A stretch of DNA of 64,000 bases, from the NCBI GenBank assembly GCA_003868215.1, contig QWDQ01000019.1:62001-126000 (forward strand), given 5' to 3'. This stretch comes from Pseudophaeomoniella oleicola (taxonomy: Eukaryota > Ascomycota > Eurotiomycetes > Phaeomoniellales > Phaeomoniellaceae). This document shows positions 11,812-21,465 of the stretch, in pieces. A program made the translations under genes and the position numbers. The notes under the pieces were generated by a model, which saw only the letters and a list, made by a program, of their open reading frames with translations, had not been told where the DNA came from and did not search any database. Each line of letters opens with the position of its first letter. The stretch's first letter is position 1.

Positions 11812-12567
11812 CTAAGCCCTGCTTTCTGCCTCATCGCAAGTCGCCCAGTACGCAGCCAGAGGATCCGCCCAGATCTCCCATTTCGCAATCTTGATCTTAT
11901 CAACTCCCTCAAACCCTTCTTCTCTTTGTATCTTCTCCTCCTCAGAAGCTCTGGCGTCTGCCTCTTGCTTGACCTTCTCAACGACCTTCTCATCCCACTG
12001 ACCTGGCATCTCGTCGCCCAAGCCAGAAACTGCGGTTGTGCCTTGGGCCATTTCACCAGGAGCCTCTTCGGCCATGGTCAACAGATAGATGAATTCCTCG
12101 TCCCATCCCTTACCAGACTTGACACTCGTGAACCGTCCTCTCCCGCGAACCGAGACTGTAAGCTTGGTCGTGTCCACCGCTTCAATCTGGAATGGTTCGA
12201 CAGACACCCCAGCGTCTTTAAAGGTGTGGCCATCAGCAAATTTCCCCGACAGTTCACTTCCTCTTCCACTTTTAGGAATCGGCGAAGGGAAGTCAACCTT
12301 CAAGACAGAGGCTAGGAGGTTGAAGTACTCCAAGCAGTCATCCCGGCCCTTGAAAGGCGATTTAGAGAGGAAAGGCAAAGTCGTTGTGTACTTGTCATAC
12401 ATTGACGAAGACGCCGGTGGTAGTGAGCAGTGCTCGTCAATGACCGGGTGCTGGCGAGTTGTGAAGTGTTTGGAAAGCATCTGTGGTGGGGATTCCCCAG
12501 TGATGAAGGACTTGCAGAAGAGCAATGCCCGAGCATTGAGCAAGGAATAGGTTTCAGAGGCGTTCAT
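11812..12567 (-). CDS. SnoaL/NTF2-like domain protein of unknown function
   Basis: Single exon, 251 aa, with an ATG at 12567. There is no signal peptide or membrane segment. The N-terminal part fits a cone-shaped NTF2/SnoaL fold in order and character: an F-x-T-x-H-P opening helix, a LPFLSKSPFKG loop and a DCLEYFNLL helix. A beta-rich middle (VDTTKLTVSVRGRGRF) and a charged helix rich in Glu and Lys follow. The close IAKWEIWADPLAAYW is typical of fungal proteins of this type. Some relatives are polyketide cyclases or dehydratases, but most fungal ones are uncharacterised, and no catalytic residue can be named. Confidence is good that this is a gene, modest on the fold. Confidence 0.7.
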   Translation of the reverse strand: MNASETYSLLNARALLFCKSFITGESPPQMLSKHFTTRQHPVIDEHCSLPPASSSMYDKYTTTLPFLSKSPFKGRDDCLEYFNLLASVLKVDFPSPIPKSGRGSELSGKFADGHTFKDAGVSVEPFQIEAVDTTKLTVSVRGRGRFTSVKSGKGWDEEFIYLLTMAEEAPGEMAQGTTAVSGLGDEMPGQWDEKVVEKVKQEADARASEEEKIQREEGFEGVDKIKIAKWEIWADPLAAYWATCDEAESRA

Positions 12568-13493
12568 ACTGATCGATCTAGCAAGTGAAGACAGGGTTAC
12601 GTTCTTGATGAAGTGATTGGCTCACGAATCGTGCTTGGAAGACGTTGTCTGAAAAGTTGGTCATGGGATGGAGAAGCCTAACATTCAACGATGATGTAGA
12701 CGAGGAAATGGTAGTGATAGTGGACTCCCAGCGTGTTGTAGCAGAGCAGAAGGGTAGACAATAAGAAGACACGTGTAAAGCCGCACACAAAAAGAAAGAT
12801 GAAGGTGGAAGTGAAGGGAAATGAAAGTGAAGTTGAAGATGAAATTGAAAATTGAGTGGAATGAGCGACCGCCAGGCAAAATGACGTCAGAGGAGATACT
12901 TGCTAGAGAAGACCACTTCTTGTTTACAGTCGGAGATTTTATTCGAAAAATGGAGGAAATGAAGAGTGAGAGGGTGTATCTCGTCGAAGGCGATGAGGCA
13001 AGTAATGGTGTACAATGTCACAGGTGATGGATGATGGTAAGCGACGACTTTATTGTTATGCTTGATGCGGGGGTAACTAAGCAGGTCGAAGGTGAGAACA
13101 TGACGATTGACGGGCTGCTCAAGTTGTGTTCTTCTAATCACGACGTGTATGATACACTTTTGCTATACTGTAAGAGTGTCTGTATCGCAGCTTCTCTCGA
13201 GATGGATGCATTACGAGACGGTGGTTCATCCATCTTCCAGTATCATACCTACGCGGAGTACCGAGGTTCAAGAATGTGACTATATCATGTTGTGGTGCCA
13301 CCAGACAACAACGGACTTTCAAAAAGCCACGTCTCACGCCTCGTGTATGAGAACAATTTACGACGCCCTCAACGATGGAGGGGAACCAGTAACAGACGGA
13401 AAGAAAGGAGCGTTTCCCATCAACACAGAGATCCTTGGGATAGCCGCCGCCTGATCACCGAGTACGCAGCAAATCATCACGACCCTCCGAGGT
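12568..13493. promoter_or_regulatory. Divergent promoter region, no gene seen
   Basis: Head-to-head region between the SnoaL/NTF2-like gene (minus) and the FMN alpha-hydroxyacid oxidase (plus). The part near 12780-12860 is purine-rich on the plus strand. Short frames here do not match a family. Confidence 0.5.
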
Positions 13494-14870
13494 ATGGCCG
13501 CGACCGACAAGTCCAACCGATCAGTGAGCGATGAAGGATACACGCAGCCAGATCCCAATGCTCCGGCCGCTTACCTACGTGAGATATTCAGCTCTTTCCG
13601 CAAACCACTATTCAGCACAGATCCTACCGAATGGGAACGCCTTGCCCGTCGCAAAATACCTGCGTCCAACTTCGGTTATGTATATGGATCGGCAGGTTCA
13701 GGCCAAACGCACCATGCAAATCGACAGGCCTTCGATCGCTATCGTCTAAAGCCTCACATGCTGGTAGATGCAACCCGACGAGATCTCCACGTTAACCTGT
13801 TCGGCACCCGTTACCCTACTCCGTTTCTTGCTGCACCGATCGGTGTGCAATCCATCGTACATCCAGATGCTGAAGAAGCCACCGCTAGAGCATGTCGCTC
13901 TCTCGAGATTCCCATGATTCTGTCTACAGCAGCAACTCGCACCATTGAACAGGTCGCCTCGGCCAACGGCCCTGATGGTCATCGATGGTTTCAATTGTAC
14001 TGGCCTCGACCGTCAGACGATGACATCACCGTTAGTATTCTGAACCGAGCCCGCGAGAACGGCTTTACGGCGCTCGTAGTGACTCTCGATACATTCCTAT
14101 TGGCCTGGAGGCCCACTGATCTCGATTCGACCTACCTCCCCTTCCTTTGGGGCCAAGGCTGTCAGATCGGCCACTCAGATCCTGTTTTCCTCTCACGGTA
14201 TCAAATGGCCCAAGACGCGGACCCACGCTCCCGCCTTGAGAAGATTCGCGACTCTTACTCTCTCCTCCTCCGCCCAGGCAGTCTCTACGGGGCCCTCAAA
14301 ATCCTCACCAACGCCTCAATGCTCCGCAAATCCCAATCGTGGATCCAAGTCCTCAACTCGGGCACCTACCGCACGTGGTCACACCTCTCCTTCCTCCGCG
14401 CCCACTGGCCCGGCCCCATCATCCTCAAAGGCATCCAGACCGTCCACGACGCCCAGCTCGCCATCACCCACAACGTCGACGGCATCATCGTCTCCAACCA
14501 CGGCGGCCGCCAAGTCGACGGCGCAATCTCCTCGCTCGACGCCCTCGCCGCCATCACCGCCGACCCCATCGTGCAGCGCTCCGCCATCACGATCATGTTC
14601 GACTCGGGCATTCGCACGGGTAACGACGCTCTCAAAGCGCTCGCCCTCGGCGCCAAAGCGGTCTTGATCGGCAGGCCGTATATGTACGGGCTCGCGCTCG
14701 GCGGGGACGACGGCGTGAGGCACGTGTTTCGCTGTCTGTTGGCCGAATTGGACATCACGTTGGGAAATGTCGGAAAGAAGGCTGTTGCGGACTTGAGCAG
14801 GGAGGAGGATCTGGACGTTGTTAGTAGCAAGGACGGTTGTTTGGGGGGATGTGGAAAGGCGAAGTTGTGA
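13494..14870 (+). CDS. FMN-dependent alpha-hydroxyacid oxidase (lactate 2-monooxygenase/lactate oxidase-like)
   Basis: Single exon, 458 aa, TIM-barrel flavoenzyme that oxidises short 2-hydroxyacids such as lactate. Family residues are in place: YVYGSAG (about 62-68) near the N-terminus, AAPIGVQS for FMN contact, WFQLYW (165-170), Lys in ILKGI (about 312), the active-site His in SNHGGRQ (334-340), and FDSGIRTG (369-376) with the FMN-phosphate Arg. The length, and the insert between the barrel halves (about 205-300), resemble lactate 2-monooxygenase-like proteins more than mitochondrial cytochrome b2, and there is no heme domain or obvious targeting peptide. The Gly/Cys-containing C-terminus does not end in a peroxisomal SKL (it ends AKL, which could act as a PTS1). 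The exact substrate is unknown. Confidence 0.92.
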   Translation: MAATDKSNRSVSDEGYTQPDPNAPAAYLREIFSSFRKPLFSTDPTEWERLARRKIPASNFGYVYGSAGSGQTHHANRQAFDRYRLKPHMLVDATRRDLHVNLFGTRYPTPFLAAPIGVQSIVHPDAEEATARACRSLEIPMILSTAATRTIEQVASANGPDGHRWFQLYWPRPSDDDITVSILNRARENGFTALVVTLDTFLLAWRPTDLDSTYLPFLWGQGCQIGHSDPVFLSRYQMAQDADPRSRLEKIRDSYSLLLRPGSLYGALKILTNASMLRKSQSWIQVLNSGTYRTWSHLSFLRAHWPGPIILKGIQTVHDAQLAITHNVDGIIVSNHGGRQVDGAISSLDALAAITADPIVQRSAITIMFDSGIRTGNDALKALALGAKAVLIGRPYMYGLALGGDDGVRHVFRCLLAELDITLGNVGKKAVADLSREEDLDVVSSKDGCLGGCGKAKL

Positions 14871-15176
14871 AAATTAGCTTTTCTTCTTTTGGGAAAGCTC
14901 CGCTATATTCTATCAAGCATATATTGCTTTCTGTTGGATGATTGCATATAATTGACGACCAAGTCGCGCAAGAAATGCCTATACAATGTATAATATACAA
15001 TATGGAGCTATGGAAGGTTGAAACAAGCCAATCATTGGTGATTGATTACCTTTCTATATGCCCATCCATTCTTTCTTTGAATAAGTCGTCGCACGTGCGC
15101 ACCATGAGTAATTTAGTACCTACGTAGGTACTAGGTAGGTAGTAAAAGTACCTGGTGCCTAAGTCATCTATCTTTT
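14871..15176. other. Convergent 3' intergenic spacer
   Basis: Tail-to-tail spacer of 306 bp, AT-rich, ending in a TAGGTA-type array (about 15118-15146: TACGTAGGTACTAGGTAGGT). No gene. Confidence 0.7.
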
Positions 15177-16907
15177 TTACCGGTCATCAGGAAACGGCAA
15201 TCTCCCCGTCCTAACCTCCCCAATCATCCCCTCCCTCACCAACTCCTCCACCAACTTGAACAGCACAGCATCACACCCCCTCGCGGCCTGAAACGCGGCC
15301 GAAAGCGGCCGATACTCTGTGCGCAGCGTGAAATTGCTCCAGTACGGCACTTGGCCGATCGGCACGATGATTTCGGGGGCGCCGGCGTAGCTGGCGGGGA
15401 GGGCGTTGTACCAGCCGCCGGTTGTGGCGAAGGGGGTGAGGTCGAGGCGGTTTTCGGGCGTGTCGGTGTGGTAGGTTGAGGCGAGGATGGAGGAGGAGCA
15501 AGAAGAAGAAGAAGAAGAAGAAGAAGAAGAAGAAGAAGAGTTTGGGTCATGGGGCATGATGTGTTGGGAGTAGAAGGTGCGGAATTGGTGGCCGCGGCGG
15601 AGGGCTTCGGAGTAGCGGGAGCGGGTTGTGGTGTTTTGGCCGGAGGTCCAGGTGATGTTTGTGGCGGGGTCGATGGGCGGGTTGGCGCCGTCGGTGAGGG
15701 ATTGGTAGGCTTGGAAGAGGGGAATGCCGATTAGGTCCCAGGATTCGCGCGAGTTCAGGTCCCCGTAGACGGTGTTGAAGTAGTCGTTTAGGGACTGGTT
15801 GACGGCGTTCGCCATCCATACCGCGGTGAGGTTGGTCGTGGACGAGGTCATGTTGAACGTGGACTCGATTCGGGAAAAGAAGCCGGTGAGCATGTTTTGA
15901 GCCTCGGGCTGTTGCAGGGGGGCCTGTTCGGCCCAATACATCAGCTTGCTAGGCAGAGATACGTTGTATCCCAAGGCAAGCTCCGTGCCTGCGGACCAGA
16001 CGTCGAATAGCTTCATGAACACTTCCGGCGATCGAGCGAAGAATCCAGGCGTGTCGAGTGAGAGGACGCAAGGGAACACGCCGGTCAGATCGTAGTAATT
16101 CTGGCTGGGTCGGTATCCGAAAATACCTCCGTGGTTGGATGGGTATCGCACCGAGCCACCGGTATCGCTGCCAATAGCGAAGTCGAGCCAGTCATAGGCA
16201 ACCATGGCGCTGCCGGGTCCAGAGCTACTGCCCGCGGTGGAAAGATAGCCATCTCCGCGCATGTTGAACGGGTCGTGGTAATCGACCTCCCAGCCGTTGT
16301 GGGTCGTTGTTAGGGCAAACTGGGTCGTCTTCGCCTTTCCGACCACCTGAGCGCCGGCGGCCAGAGTCTTGAGCACGATTCCAGACGTGTGGTTCTGCGG
16401 ACCGTGGGTTTGATCGTAAGCACGAGAGCCACCCGTGCTCCTGATGCCTTTGACGTGGAAAAGGTCCTTGACGGCAAAGCGGAGACCGGCCAAGGGGCCG
16501 TCACCACCCACTGCAGGGGGGATTGGAATACCGTTTCCTGGAAACGGCTTGTAGCTATCGTTACCCGCCGGGACCACTCCGGTCATGAATGATTGGGCCG
16601 GGTCTGGCATGACACTGTACGCCTTCGCGATAACGAGCTTGCCGGAGATACTTGCGACGACGTACGCCCCGGGTTCATAATCCTCGCTCGTCACGGAGCG
16701 ATTGAATTGAGGCCAGTCGACGTTTCCAACCTTGAAGTATCCGAGGCCGTCCTGGTCGAGCTGGGTTGACAATCCAAGAGTGTCGTTGCTCTGGTCAATG
16801 CGATTCACCTCCGTCGCCCAGTACTGTTGTCCCTCGTAAGACCATTGGAAGTCCAGGGCAGCTGCCAGAGACAGAATGCTCAACCCAAAACCCAAAGCTG
16901 CCTTCAT
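15177..16907 (-). CDS. Secreted amidase-signature hydrolase
   Basis: Single exon, 576 aa from the ATG at 16907, which starts a clear signal peptide (MKAALGFGLSILSLAAA). The open frame upstream only has a GTG. The amidase-signature Ser-cisSer-Lys triad is complete: Lys in FAVKDLF (147), cis-Ser in GSSSGPGSA (about 227-229) and nucleophile Ser in GSDTGGSVR (252). These enzymes hydrolyse amide bonds. The roughly 130-residue N-terminal extension before the catalytic core is common in secreted fungal members. Many N-glycosylation sequons fit export. A polyserine run encoded by an AGA/TCT microsatellite interrupts the C-terminal third. The substrate is not predictable. Confidence 0.9.
   Translation of the reverse strand: MKAALGFGLSILSLAAALDFQWSYEGQQYWATEVNRIDQSNDTLGLSTQLDQDGLGYFKVGNVDWPQFNRSVTSEDYEPGAYVVASISGKLVIAKAYSVMPDPAQSFMTGVVPAGNDSYKPFPGNGIPIPPAVGGDGPLAGLRFAVKDLFHVKGIRSTGGSRAYDQTHGPQNHTSGIVLKTLAAGAQVVGKAKTTQFALTTTHNGWEVDYHDPFNMRGDGYLSTAGSSSGPGSAMVAYDWLDFAIGSDTGGSVRYPSNHGGIFGYRPSQNYYDLTGVFPCVLSLDTPGFFARSPEVFMKLFDVWSAGTELALGYNVSLPSKLMYWAEQAPLQQPEAQNMLTGFFSRIESTFNMTSSTTNLTAVWMANAVNQSLNDYFNTVYGDLNSRESWDLIGIPLFQAYQSLTDGANPPIDPATNITWTSGQNTTTRSRYSEALRRGHQFRTFYSQHIMPHDPNSSSSSSSSSSSSSCSSSILASTYHTDTPENRLDLTPFATTGGWYNALPASYAGAPEIIVPIGQVPYWSNFTLRTEYRPLSAAFQAARGCDAVLFKLVEELVREGMIGEVRTGRLPFPDDR
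15501..15540. repeat. (AGA)n coding microsatellite, polyserine
   Basis: About 13 AGA units on the plus strand are read as TCT serine codons on the minus strand inside the secreted amidase. The tract is uninterrupted and so likely length-variable. Confidence 0.95.
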
Positions 16908-17865
16908 GCTTGAATTAATTTGACAACCACTTATACCTCTCGGGATGGAAGAAAGTGAGGAGGATACTACTAACACGTTAGGATCTATACCTTCATGCTG
17001 TCTGTCTACAACCGACTATGGCTGGTGGCCGACATTTATATTCCCCCTCATTACTCTGATTGTCATAATTGTTGGCGACACTAACGTTATCTACTGAGGG
17101 TACGCCAAGCAGAGTAGTCATGGTGAAAGATGGAGACCCAACTCATTTAGAAAGAGAACAACATTGCAGAGTAATATCTCAGAGTGGCATGATGATATCT
17201 CTCACTGCAGATAGGTGAAGTCCGTCCTGAGAGCTAGTCCCGCAAAAGCGATCAGGCACAGACCACGAATACAAGCCCAGGTTTGTAAGAAATGGCTTAA
17301 GCTTGTGAGTTGTCTTTGAGTTGATTTCTAAAGCTCTAGTGCTGTGAAGCAAGATAAGAATAACAAGGCATCTGTCCATAATACGTCAGGAGAACAGAGA
17401 TCCTTCCTCAGCTCATTTTTTTAATATGGATCGGATCTACTTCGGAGAAACTTCCACAGCTTCCGACGACGGGTTTACTCGGCTGATAATCATATCGATG
17501 CCGCTATCCACTCTAGATCGATAACGTAGTACAGCATGAATTGATTAAGGTAGTCATGTAATGGTTCTGCAAATGATTCATAGTATAAGTGTCTTGTGTA
17601 TACCGTACCTTACCTTTCTAGAAAATATTCTATCTTGTTGATACAGTCTCGATCCTAGGACGTTACCTTCCAACTTCCCAGTCGACTACCTGCTCACATA
17701 TGTGTACTCCCTTTGACTTACAAAAGACAAATTGCTCACCTTCTTGTCCAGCTCAAAACTCATCCACTAGTCATTGCTGTATGATGTATCCCAGCAGCCT
17801 TCATGGTTCTCTCTGTCACCAAGGAGCGATGACTTCCAATCAAGACTGTTGATTCTATGTTTACT
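16908..17865. other. Intergenic, no gene seen
   Basis: Upstream of the amidase gene and downstream of the GT2 gene, both on the minus strand. Only short frames without domains. Nothing repetitive noted. Confidence 0.6.
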
Positions 17866-19251
17866 TCATTCGACCTTAGCCTCGTCAGCATTTCCTTCCG
17901 TGACCGCGTCAAGGTTTCTACCACCCCAAGCTGTGACCCAGAACGTAAGCAGCGCATACAGCTTGATCAGACTGTGAAAGTAAGCGAAGGCAAAATAGCC
18001 AGGAAGGAAAACCAGATCTTGCGGCTCTCTCAAGAAGTAAGGGATCAACTTCACCATCTTGGTAATGAAAATCCAGCACAGAAGCTTGATAACTGCGGAT
18101 TGGGTATCCCAGGTAGTTTGTGTGACAGTCCAGAACAAGGCAGCATCATAAAAGAGAGCGAAGTTGACGAAACTGGTCAGGTAGACAGCGTACACGCACC
18201 AAGGTTGTCTGACCCAAACTGTTCTGTCGGTAAACAAGCTTGCCGAATTGCTGCGCCATGTCGTTCTTACCCATCGAAGACATTGGGAGAGGAATTTAGG
18301 ATACGTACCAAGAGTTGTTTCAATCCGAGCATCCTCGCAATATTGAATCTTGATCTTCCAGCCATGACTGACCTCGAATCTGGTAATGTAGTTGTCATCA
18401 TCGGCATTGAGGGGTCCAAACTTACCGAAGAAGAAACGCTCATTCGCGAATCCGGATAAGAAGGCATCGCTTCGAAGGATTTCTGAACGGTGAGCGGAAG
18501 TTCGACCGGAAATGACAAAAACACCGCCATCAATAGCGTTAGTGGCTCTGATTTCAAAATTGTGCCGTTCAAGGTACAACGCACCGAGCATGTTCCAGAA
18601 GGATTTCATGTTGAAACCTCGATCAGTTCGACGAACTCGTTTGTTGGTACCAACGGCCCCTACCTTTGGATCTTTGAAAGGCGCAACAAGGGTAGCCAAG
18701 AATCTCGCTGGCCAAAAGACATGGTCATCCATCAGGACAGTTATGGCCGTTTCGACCAAGCTGATACCTCTGCACACTTGCAGTCGTTTGTTCGCGACTT
18801 GAGTTTGTGTGACTGTGATGGTTGTCTCTGGGTAACTGTGTTGCAAGGGTTCGATGATTTCACGTGTAGTCTGTTCCATTAGCTTGCCGACCGTGACAAT
18901 AACGATCATGTGGGGACGGTTCTGAAGACAAGACGTGATGCATTCGAGGAAGTCTGCGTTTTCTGGATCAACCGTCGGAATGATAACAGTGACATCCTTA
19001 GACGTATACCTGAAAGGGAACTGAACAGGTGACGGACGGTAGAAACACCAGAAGGAGACGAGGTGGACGACGAGACGAAGATAGCGAAATATGAAAAGAG
19101 CCAGGAAAGGAAAATTGGGATGACCGATGACGAGACCGAGCAAGTCCATTACCAAGAGCGTTACATAGACCGTGCCATACCATATAGCCAACGACAACAC
19201 CACCATTTGAATGATGGCAGACATCGTAGTAAACAACTTGTGGTAGTTCAT
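17866..19251 (-). CDS. Membrane GT2 glycosyltransferase, Cps1-type polysaccharide synthase
   Basis: Single exon, 461 aa. Processive-type family 2 glycosyltransferase. Two N-terminal membrane helices (about 12-42 and 48-70) precede a cytosolic catalytic domain, and further helices follow (about 350-445). Catalytic signatures are VTVIIPTVDPE (nucleotide-sugar entry), MDDHVFW (DD at 175-176), DDDNYITR (284-291) and QCLRWVRTTW (Q323, R326, W327), which is the QxxRW motif of hyaluronan, cellulose and chitin synthases. The size fits the fungal Cps1/type-2 glycosyltransferase group, some members of which have been linked to hyphal growth and virulence in plant-pathogenic fungi. The polymer made is unknown for most members. 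Confidence in the family is high. Confidence 0.9.
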   Translation of the reverse strand: MNYHKLFTTMSAIIQMVVLSLAIWYGTVYVTLLVMDLLGLVIGHPNFPFLALFIFRYLRLVVHLVSFWCFYRPSPVQFPFRYTSKDVTVIIPTVDPENADFLECITSCLQNRPHMIVIVTVGKLMEQTTREIIEPLQHSYPETTITVTQTQVANKRLQVCRGISLVETAITVLMDDHVFWPARFLATLVAPFKDPKVGAVGTNKRVRRTDRGFNMKSFWNMLGALYLERHNFEIRATNAIDGGVFVISGRTSAHRSEILRSDAFLSGFANERFFFGKFGPLNADDDNYITRFEVSHGWKIKIQYCEDARIETTLGTYPKFLSQCLRWVRTTWRSNSASLFTDRTVWVRQPWCVYAVYLTSFVNFALFYDAALFWTVTQTTWDTQSAVIKLLCWIFITKMVKLIPYFLREPQDLVFLPGYFAFAYFHSLIKLYALLTFWVTAWGGRNLDAVTEGNADEAKVE

Positions 19252-19673
19252 AGGCCCAGTTTCTGAATTGGGAAATTTGTATAGAGGAACCTTCTGAAGC
19301 TCTGGTTATCTTCAGGATTTTTATACTAGTTATTCTGCAGACTCAATACCGCACACATGGTCGCTTTTCGCGATATTTTCAACGTGAGCTGCTTCTGCGG
19401 CATTATACTGGTGTCTTCAGAGGCGAGAGAAACTTGGCGACAAAGGATCCCGCTCAGACGCTTCATTGTAGGATCCCATTTCAGAGACACCATCTGAATC
19501 AGTGAACAATACCTTTTTGGCAGATGGTGTGTTCAGGAGAAGCCAATGATTACTGCGATGGTGACGAATGCGCGTGGACGGCGACATAAGCGATAATTGC
19601 TCCTTGTCGCTTCCTCTTGTCGCTTTTCGAAGATGTTATCAATTGTAAGACATATGTTCCAGGAGCAAATCAT
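19252..19673. other. Intergenic, no gene seen
   Basis: Promoter side of the GT2 gene (minus strand) and 3' flank of the SDR gene (also minus). A short TTGTCGCTT duplication lies near 19604-19626. No gene. Confidence 0.6.
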
Positions 19674-20471
19674 TTATTCGGGATAGACCATTTTGCGAGT
19701 CACCCCTCCATCAATGACCATTTCCGTGCCGGTGATGAATTCAGCATCAGCCAGATATTCGACGGCTTTCAAGATGTCTTCTACCTTTCCCACTCTTCCT
19801 GACAAATGCCATCTGTGATCATCCTCTGATAAACTGTCTTCCCACTTGGTACCGTTCTCATCTGCTTCTTTGCATTCGTTTGCGACATTGATCCAACCGG
19901 GCAGTATCGCATTGACATTGATACCATCATCTGCCAAGCTTGCTGCCATTGCATGCGTCAGTCCAATGAGACCAGCCTTCGTCGCTGCATAGCCTTCAGA
20001 ATTGGGCTCCGATTGGTGCGCTCGGGTTGAAGACACGTGTATAATCGATCCGCCTCGTGGTCGAGCACGTGTCTTTCTCAACAATGGAAGACATGCTTGA
20101 CTGATAAGCATTGACCCCGTCAGATTGGTCTGGATGCTTTCATTCCACGAATCGAGGCTCAATTTCGCGAATGGGGTGTCTCCGACAGCACCAGTGAAAG
20201 CAGCATTGTTGACCAAGACATCTAAGTGGCCCTTGAACAAAGCAGTTGCCCTTTCAACTGCCAATGCTATTTCTGAAGGTTGACGAATATCGCAACGGGC
20301 AAAGTCACAATGCCCTGAAGAGACATATTGTGATAATTGTTTCTTTGTGTGCTCTAATTCCGCATTGTTGTTGTCAAGGAGCAAAACCCGATGACCCCTT
20401 TGTAGAAGCAGGCGTGAAAGCCCACGCCCTATTCCCCGACCAGCGCCAGTAATGATGAAACTCTTGCCCAT
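19674..20471 (-). CDS. Short-chain dehydrogenase/reductase (classical SDR)
   Basis: Single exon, 265 aa, NAD(P)-dependent oxidoreductase. The ATG at 20471 is used because the seven codons upstream begin with GTG. Motifs are TGAGRGIG for cofactor binding (8-15), NNAA (88-91), catalytic Ser in HVSST (147/148), YAATK (Tyr161, Lys165) and PGW after strand 6. The C-terminal TGTEMVIDGGVT is typical of classical SDRs. The Asp in LLLDNN at the end of strand 2 favours NAD over NADP. The substrate cannot be predicted. A further upstream exon cannot be excluded, but the chain is complete without it. Confidence 0.9.
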   Translation of the reverse strand: MGKSFIITGAGRGIGRGLSRLLLQRGHRVLLLDNNNAELEHTKKQLSQYVSSGHCDFARCDIRQPSEIALAVERATALFKGHLDVLVNNAAFTGAVGDTPFAKLSLDSWNESIQTNLTGSMLISQACLPLLRKTRARPRGGSIIHVSSTRAHQSEPNSEGYAATKAGLIGLTHAMAASLADDGINVNAILPGWINVANECKEADENGTKWEDSLSEDDHRWHLSGRVGKVEDILKAVEYLADAEFITGTEMVIDGGVTRKMVYPE

Positions 20472-21465
20472 TTCGAAATCTTCTACCGACACGAGAGGCG
20501 CTTTGTTCTTCCATTCACGAATATATGAAAAGAAGATTTTGAAGGTGCAAGAAGAAAGAGACAGACAGACTTCAGGATGGAGAATTGAACTTGCTCCACT
20601 ATGATGTCCCCGTGAACCTTTTTTAAGAGGCGAATGCTTCCGACTCCACGCAGGTGGGATCCGGATAGGCCTCCGACCCGACCCATAGCGAAGTCTGGCC
20701 TATGATGTACACATCCATGTCTTCATCAAATACCGACAGGCATCAAAATGCTTACTGTAGTACAATTGCAGGTTAGGTAGGTAAGACATGTAACAGGATA
20801 GGGTTACGATCAAGTAGATGCTGTATGTGAAGGGAATCAGATAATAGGAGAAAGATGACTAGCCAGTGGCATCGGTGATATCGGAGGAAATAAGGTACTT
20901 GATATACAATGACTATTGGCCCTACTGCATCTCCCAGCCTTCACTTAGTCACTTCTCCGATCTGGTACCAGGATGCAATGGCTCTGCCCCAACAACCCTG
21001 TCGTACTGAATCGATAAGGGGGAGGCACATTTTCAATGCTGACCTACAAAGAATTTCCGTTCCGCTACCACCTTGGCGCTGACATCGACCCTTTCAGCGG
21101 GTCGCCTATATTTGCCTGATGTTTTGTCCTTGGCCCCCAATGCGCCGAGGTAATATCACAGTAAGCCACGCAACTGCATGTAGCTCTCTTGCGAGCCTGA
21201 CGGTAACACCATGAGTGAGTGCCTGGCGCAGCCTGAAAGAAGAGCGATCAGGGATTCAGAAATTGGTACTAGTCTCTTCGTGTAGCCCAGGACGCGGTCG
21301 AAGAACTCGGTTCAGCCGAACTCCATGTTGGCGCTTACTTCAGGTTTAGGTACTATGAAATCATCGCAGTGACCACGGGTGGCTGTCCACTATGAATTAG
21401 TAGCAATATAATCTTCAGTCAGAAATGAGAGTGAATGTCCTCGAGTAATTCCGCAGCTCTCTGTC
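20472..21465. promoter_or_regulatory. Divergent promoter region, no gene seen
   Basis: About 1 kb head-to-head region between the SDR gene (minus) and the NifS-like gene (plus). I found no supported gene and no strong repeat. Confidence 0.5.

Noticed and set aside
11812-12550. Plus-strand frames over the SnoaL/NTF2-like gene
   Set aside because: They are antisense readings without domain signal; the minus-strand protein has the conserved blocks.
16908-16976. Longer N-terminus for the amidase
   Set aside because: That extension starts with GTG and would bury the signal peptide; the ATG at 16907 gives a normal secreted start.
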